From positions 1-22,779 of the forward strand of contig NZ_CAUWHO010000034.1 in assembly GCF_963558545.1 (NCBI RefSeq): DNA of 22,779 nucleotides, written 5' to 3'. The stretch is from Tyzzerella sp963558545. Lineage in GTDB: Bacteria > Bacillota > Clostridia > Lachnospirales > CAG-274. A program made the position numbers and the translations under genes. Below are positions 21,467 through 22,779 of the stretch, one piece after another. Positions within the stretch are counted from its first letter, which is position 1, and each line of letters begins with the position of its first letter. A model generated the notes under the pieces. That model was not told where the DNA came from. It worked only from the letters and a program-made list of their open reading frames with translations, and did no database searches.

Positions 21467-22220
21467 TTTTAAATACCTCCTTAGCTAGTTTTATATAGTC
21501 CTTACTTGCATTTGATTTAGATTTATAATATATTACAGGTTTCTGTTCAAACGTTGATTCAACAACTGAAACATTATGTCTTATATGAGTATCAAGCATC
21601 TTTTCACCAAGTAGATTCTTTAAAGTATTTTTAATTTCTTTATTTACAGTTGTTGAGTTATCCATGGTGATAAAGCACCCTAAGAATTTTAAGTTTTCAT
21701 TAAATTCATCTTTTATTTCATTTATGCTTTCTAATAAATAACCTAAACCATCTATGGCAAATTTATCAATTTTTATAGGTACTATAACTTCATCACTTGC
21801 AACTAAGGCATTTATAGTTATCATATTTAAACTCGGAGGACAATCTATTAAGCAGTAGTCATATTTATCCTCAACTTGCTCTAATGCTTTCTTTAATCTA
21901 TTTTGTTGGCTCCTAGTAACATCAAGTAATATCTTTTTTTCAGTAAATGCTAATGAAATATTACTTGGTAGTATATCTATATTATCAAAATCTGTGTCTT
22001 TTATTACATCTGTAACATCTATATTTTTATCTAATAAAATATCTGAAACTGATAAAGCATCAATATCGTATGATTCAAATAACATAGTTGAATTTGATTG
22101 TGCATCAATATCTACTATTAATACTTTCTTTCCTTCTTCTGATAAAGCAGATGCTAAATTTATTGTGCTTGTTGTTTTTCCTACTCCACCTTTTATATTT
22201 AAAATGCTTAATTTTTTCAT
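21459..22220 (-). CDS. parA: ParA-family partition ATPase
   Basis: This 253-residue Walker-type ATPase starts KKLSILNIKGGVGKTTSTIN, with deviant Walker A KGGVGKTT at residues 10-17. VLIVDIDAQSNSTMLF (~33-48) and YDYCLIDCPPSLNMITINAL carry the Walker A' and B motifs. The short N-terminus without a helix-turn-helix marks a type Ib or chromosomal Soj-like ParA, so autoregulation probably depends on another DNA-binding protein. It forms nucleoid-bound gradients that position plasmid copies. AAGGAG lies before the ATG. It is first in a parA-parB operon. Confidence 0.95.
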   Translation of the reverse strand: MKKLSILNIKGGVGKTTSTINLASALSEEGKKVLIVDIDAQSNSTMLFESYDIDALSVSDILLDKNIDVTDVIKDTDFDNIDILPSNISLAFTEKKILLDVTRSQQNRLKKALEQVEDKYDYCLIDCPPSLNMITINALVASDEVIVPIKIDKFAIDGLGYLLESINEIKDEFNENLKFLGCFITMDNSTTVNKEIKNTLKNLLGEKMLDTHIRHNVSVVESTFEQKPVIYYKSKSNASKDYIKLAKEVFKNG

Positions 22221-22250
22221 ATTATTTTCTCCTTTTTATATCTAAAAACA

Positions 22251-22280
22251 ATAATTAATGTCTTTATGTAAATTAATTAT
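22251..22280. repeat. Inverted repeat downstream of the parA -10 box
   Basis: ATAATTAAT (22251-22259) and ATTAATTAT (22272-22280) are 9-bp inverted arms. The right arm overlaps the parA -10 box and the pair straddles the expected transcription start, so it may be an operator. AT-only repeats of this size can occur by chance in this composition. Confidence 0.4.
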
Positions 22281-22304
22281 AACATAAAATCATTACCAAG
22301 TCTA
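22276..22304 (-). promoter_or_regulatory. Promoter of the parA-parB operon
   Basis: On the - strand a perfect -10 TATAAT (22276-22281) and a partial -35 TAGACT (22299-22304) have 17-base spacing. The -35 box touches the 32-bp palindrome at 22305. Confidence 0.6.
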
Positions 22305-22336
22305 TATCAAATTTGTTAAATTTAACAAATTTGATA
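22305..22336. promoter_or_regulatory. Perfect 32-bp palindrome between divergent promoters (operator or parS candidate)
   Basis: The half-site TATCAAATTTGTTAAA (22305-22320) is repeated exactly in inverted form at 22321-22336 with no spacer. It lies directly beside the parA -35 box on one side and four bases from the consensus -35 box of the divergent gene on the other. A repressor dimer or tetramer here could control both genes; alternatively it is the ParB centromere site. No second copy was noticed elsewhere in the window. Confidence 0.8.
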
Positions 22337-22340
22337 AATA

Positions 22341-22369
22341 TTGACAATTATTTATTACTAATTTATTAT
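22341..22369 (+). promoter_or_regulatory. Strong promoter of the divergent gene at 22403
   Basis: A perfect -35 TTGACA (22341-22346) and TATTAT (22364-22369) are separated by the ideal 17 bases. The gene's ribosome binding site (TTGGAGGT) follows ~20 bases later. Confidence 0.75.
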
Positions 22370-22402
22370 TATATAAAAGATTTCAACTTGGAGGTAATTT
22401 AA

Positions 22403-22779
22403 ATGAAAAAAAATTCTTGGGGGAGAGTGTGGAAAAAACATTTTAGTTTAACATTTAAAAAAGATGAATTTTTAATGGAAAATTTTCTAAATGAAAAAGT
22501 TGATCCTGTATCATATTTAAAAGAACTATTGCTAAAAGATATGAATTTAATAAGAGATAATAATCTAAATATTATTTTTAATAAAGATATAATGTATTTT
22601 TCAAGAGAGAATAATAAAGGAATTGCTTTAATCAAGGTTGAAAAAGATTTAGAATCTAATAATTATAATGCAACTTTATACTCAACTTATATTTTGTATG
22701 AAAACGAGCATGAAGAAATTTTAAATAGTAAATATTCTATTAGTTTTAGTGATTTTAATAATTTATATATTAAATATAA
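22403..22779 (+). CDS. Probable ribbon-helix-helix DNA-binding protein, 3' partial
   Basis: The frame opens with ATG at 22403 after TTGGAGGTAA and stays open to the window end (125 full codons), so the gene continues outside. Residues ~13-47 (HFSLTFKKDEFLMENFLNEKVDPVSYLKELLLKDMN) resemble the strand-helix-helix of plasmid ParR/CopG-like proteins, in which a short beta strand is followed by a helix and a 'xYLKELLLKDM' recognition helix. The remainder is mixed and unrecognised. Divergent from parA across a perfect palindrome, it may be the regulator of the partition operon or a copy-control or replication-linked protein. The function is inferred from the fold guess and the context only. Confidence 0.6.
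   Translation, partial: MKKNSWGRVWKKHFSLTFKKDEFLMENFLNEKVDPVSYLKELLLKDMNLIRDNNLNIIFNKDIMYFSRENNKGIALIKVEKDLESNNYNATLYSTYILYENEHEEILNSKYSISFSDFNNLYIKY

Overview
The window is very AT-rich. Codon use is dominated by AGA, ATA, TTA and AAT, and ribosome binding sites are strong AGGAGG-type. All recognisable proteins have their best-known relatives in Firmicutes. It looks like a piece of a conjugative plasmid (or closely related integrative element) from a clostridium or a member of the Peptostreptococcaceae. No rRNA, tRNA or CRISPR array was seen. The replication gene is not identifiable here, so 'plasmid' rests on the transfer, partition and resolution genes.

Layout. Positions 2-9933 hold a Gram-positive type IV secretion cluster on the + strand, in an order that recalls the tra/trs regions of pSK41/pGO1. 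In order it has the tail of a VirD4-type coupling protein, a VirB6/TrbL-like polytopic protein, a small PrgI/TcpE-like membrane protein, a TrsD-like protein, the VirB4 ATPase, a VirB8-like protein, a two-domain wall hydrolase (SLT + NlpC/P60) and topoisomerase III. Positions 9956-12179 hold accessory genes: a hypothetical protein, a 48-residue cysteine-rich protein, SSB, and an anchored coiled-coil protein. Positions 12206-12532 are non-coding and look like an origin of transfer: an 11-bp tandem repeat array, hairpins and a T8 run. Next come two ribbon-helix-helix accessory proteins and a MobP2-type relaxase (12533-14698), a small acidic protein, and an ArdC-like protein with a zinc-peptidase motif (to 17238). 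Positions 17312-19140 (- strand) are a two-gene module of unknown role: an anchored beta-propeller-like protein and a secreted permuted papain-fold (YiiX-like) hydrolase. Positions 19271-20004 are a serine resolvase with its probable res site. Positions 20147-22220 (- strand) are parB and parA. A 32-bp perfect palindrome lies between the parA promoter and a divergent strong promoter serving a gene that runs off the window end (22403 on).

The most interesting item is between the TrsD-like and VirB4 genes (3717-4075). It is a compact convergent locus that has the full architecture of a type I toxin-antitoxin system. A 51-residue Fst-like membrane peptide on the - strand has its own TTGCAA/TATAAT promoter and a hairpin next to its Shine-Dalgarno. 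Facing it, a short + strand RNA has a TTGAAT/TATAAT promoter and ends at a 13-bp terminator hairpin that lies inside the peptide gene. Inverted copies of a ~30-36 bp sequence flank the locus, so the toxin transcript could pair its own 5' and 3' ends.

A second pattern is that strong intrinsic terminators sit immediately before the ribosome binding sites of several genes in the transfer region (trsC-like, topB, ssb, ardC-like). This leaves no room for a promoter and hints at processive antitermination or RNA processing. All functional statements are read from sequence alone; no database search was possible.
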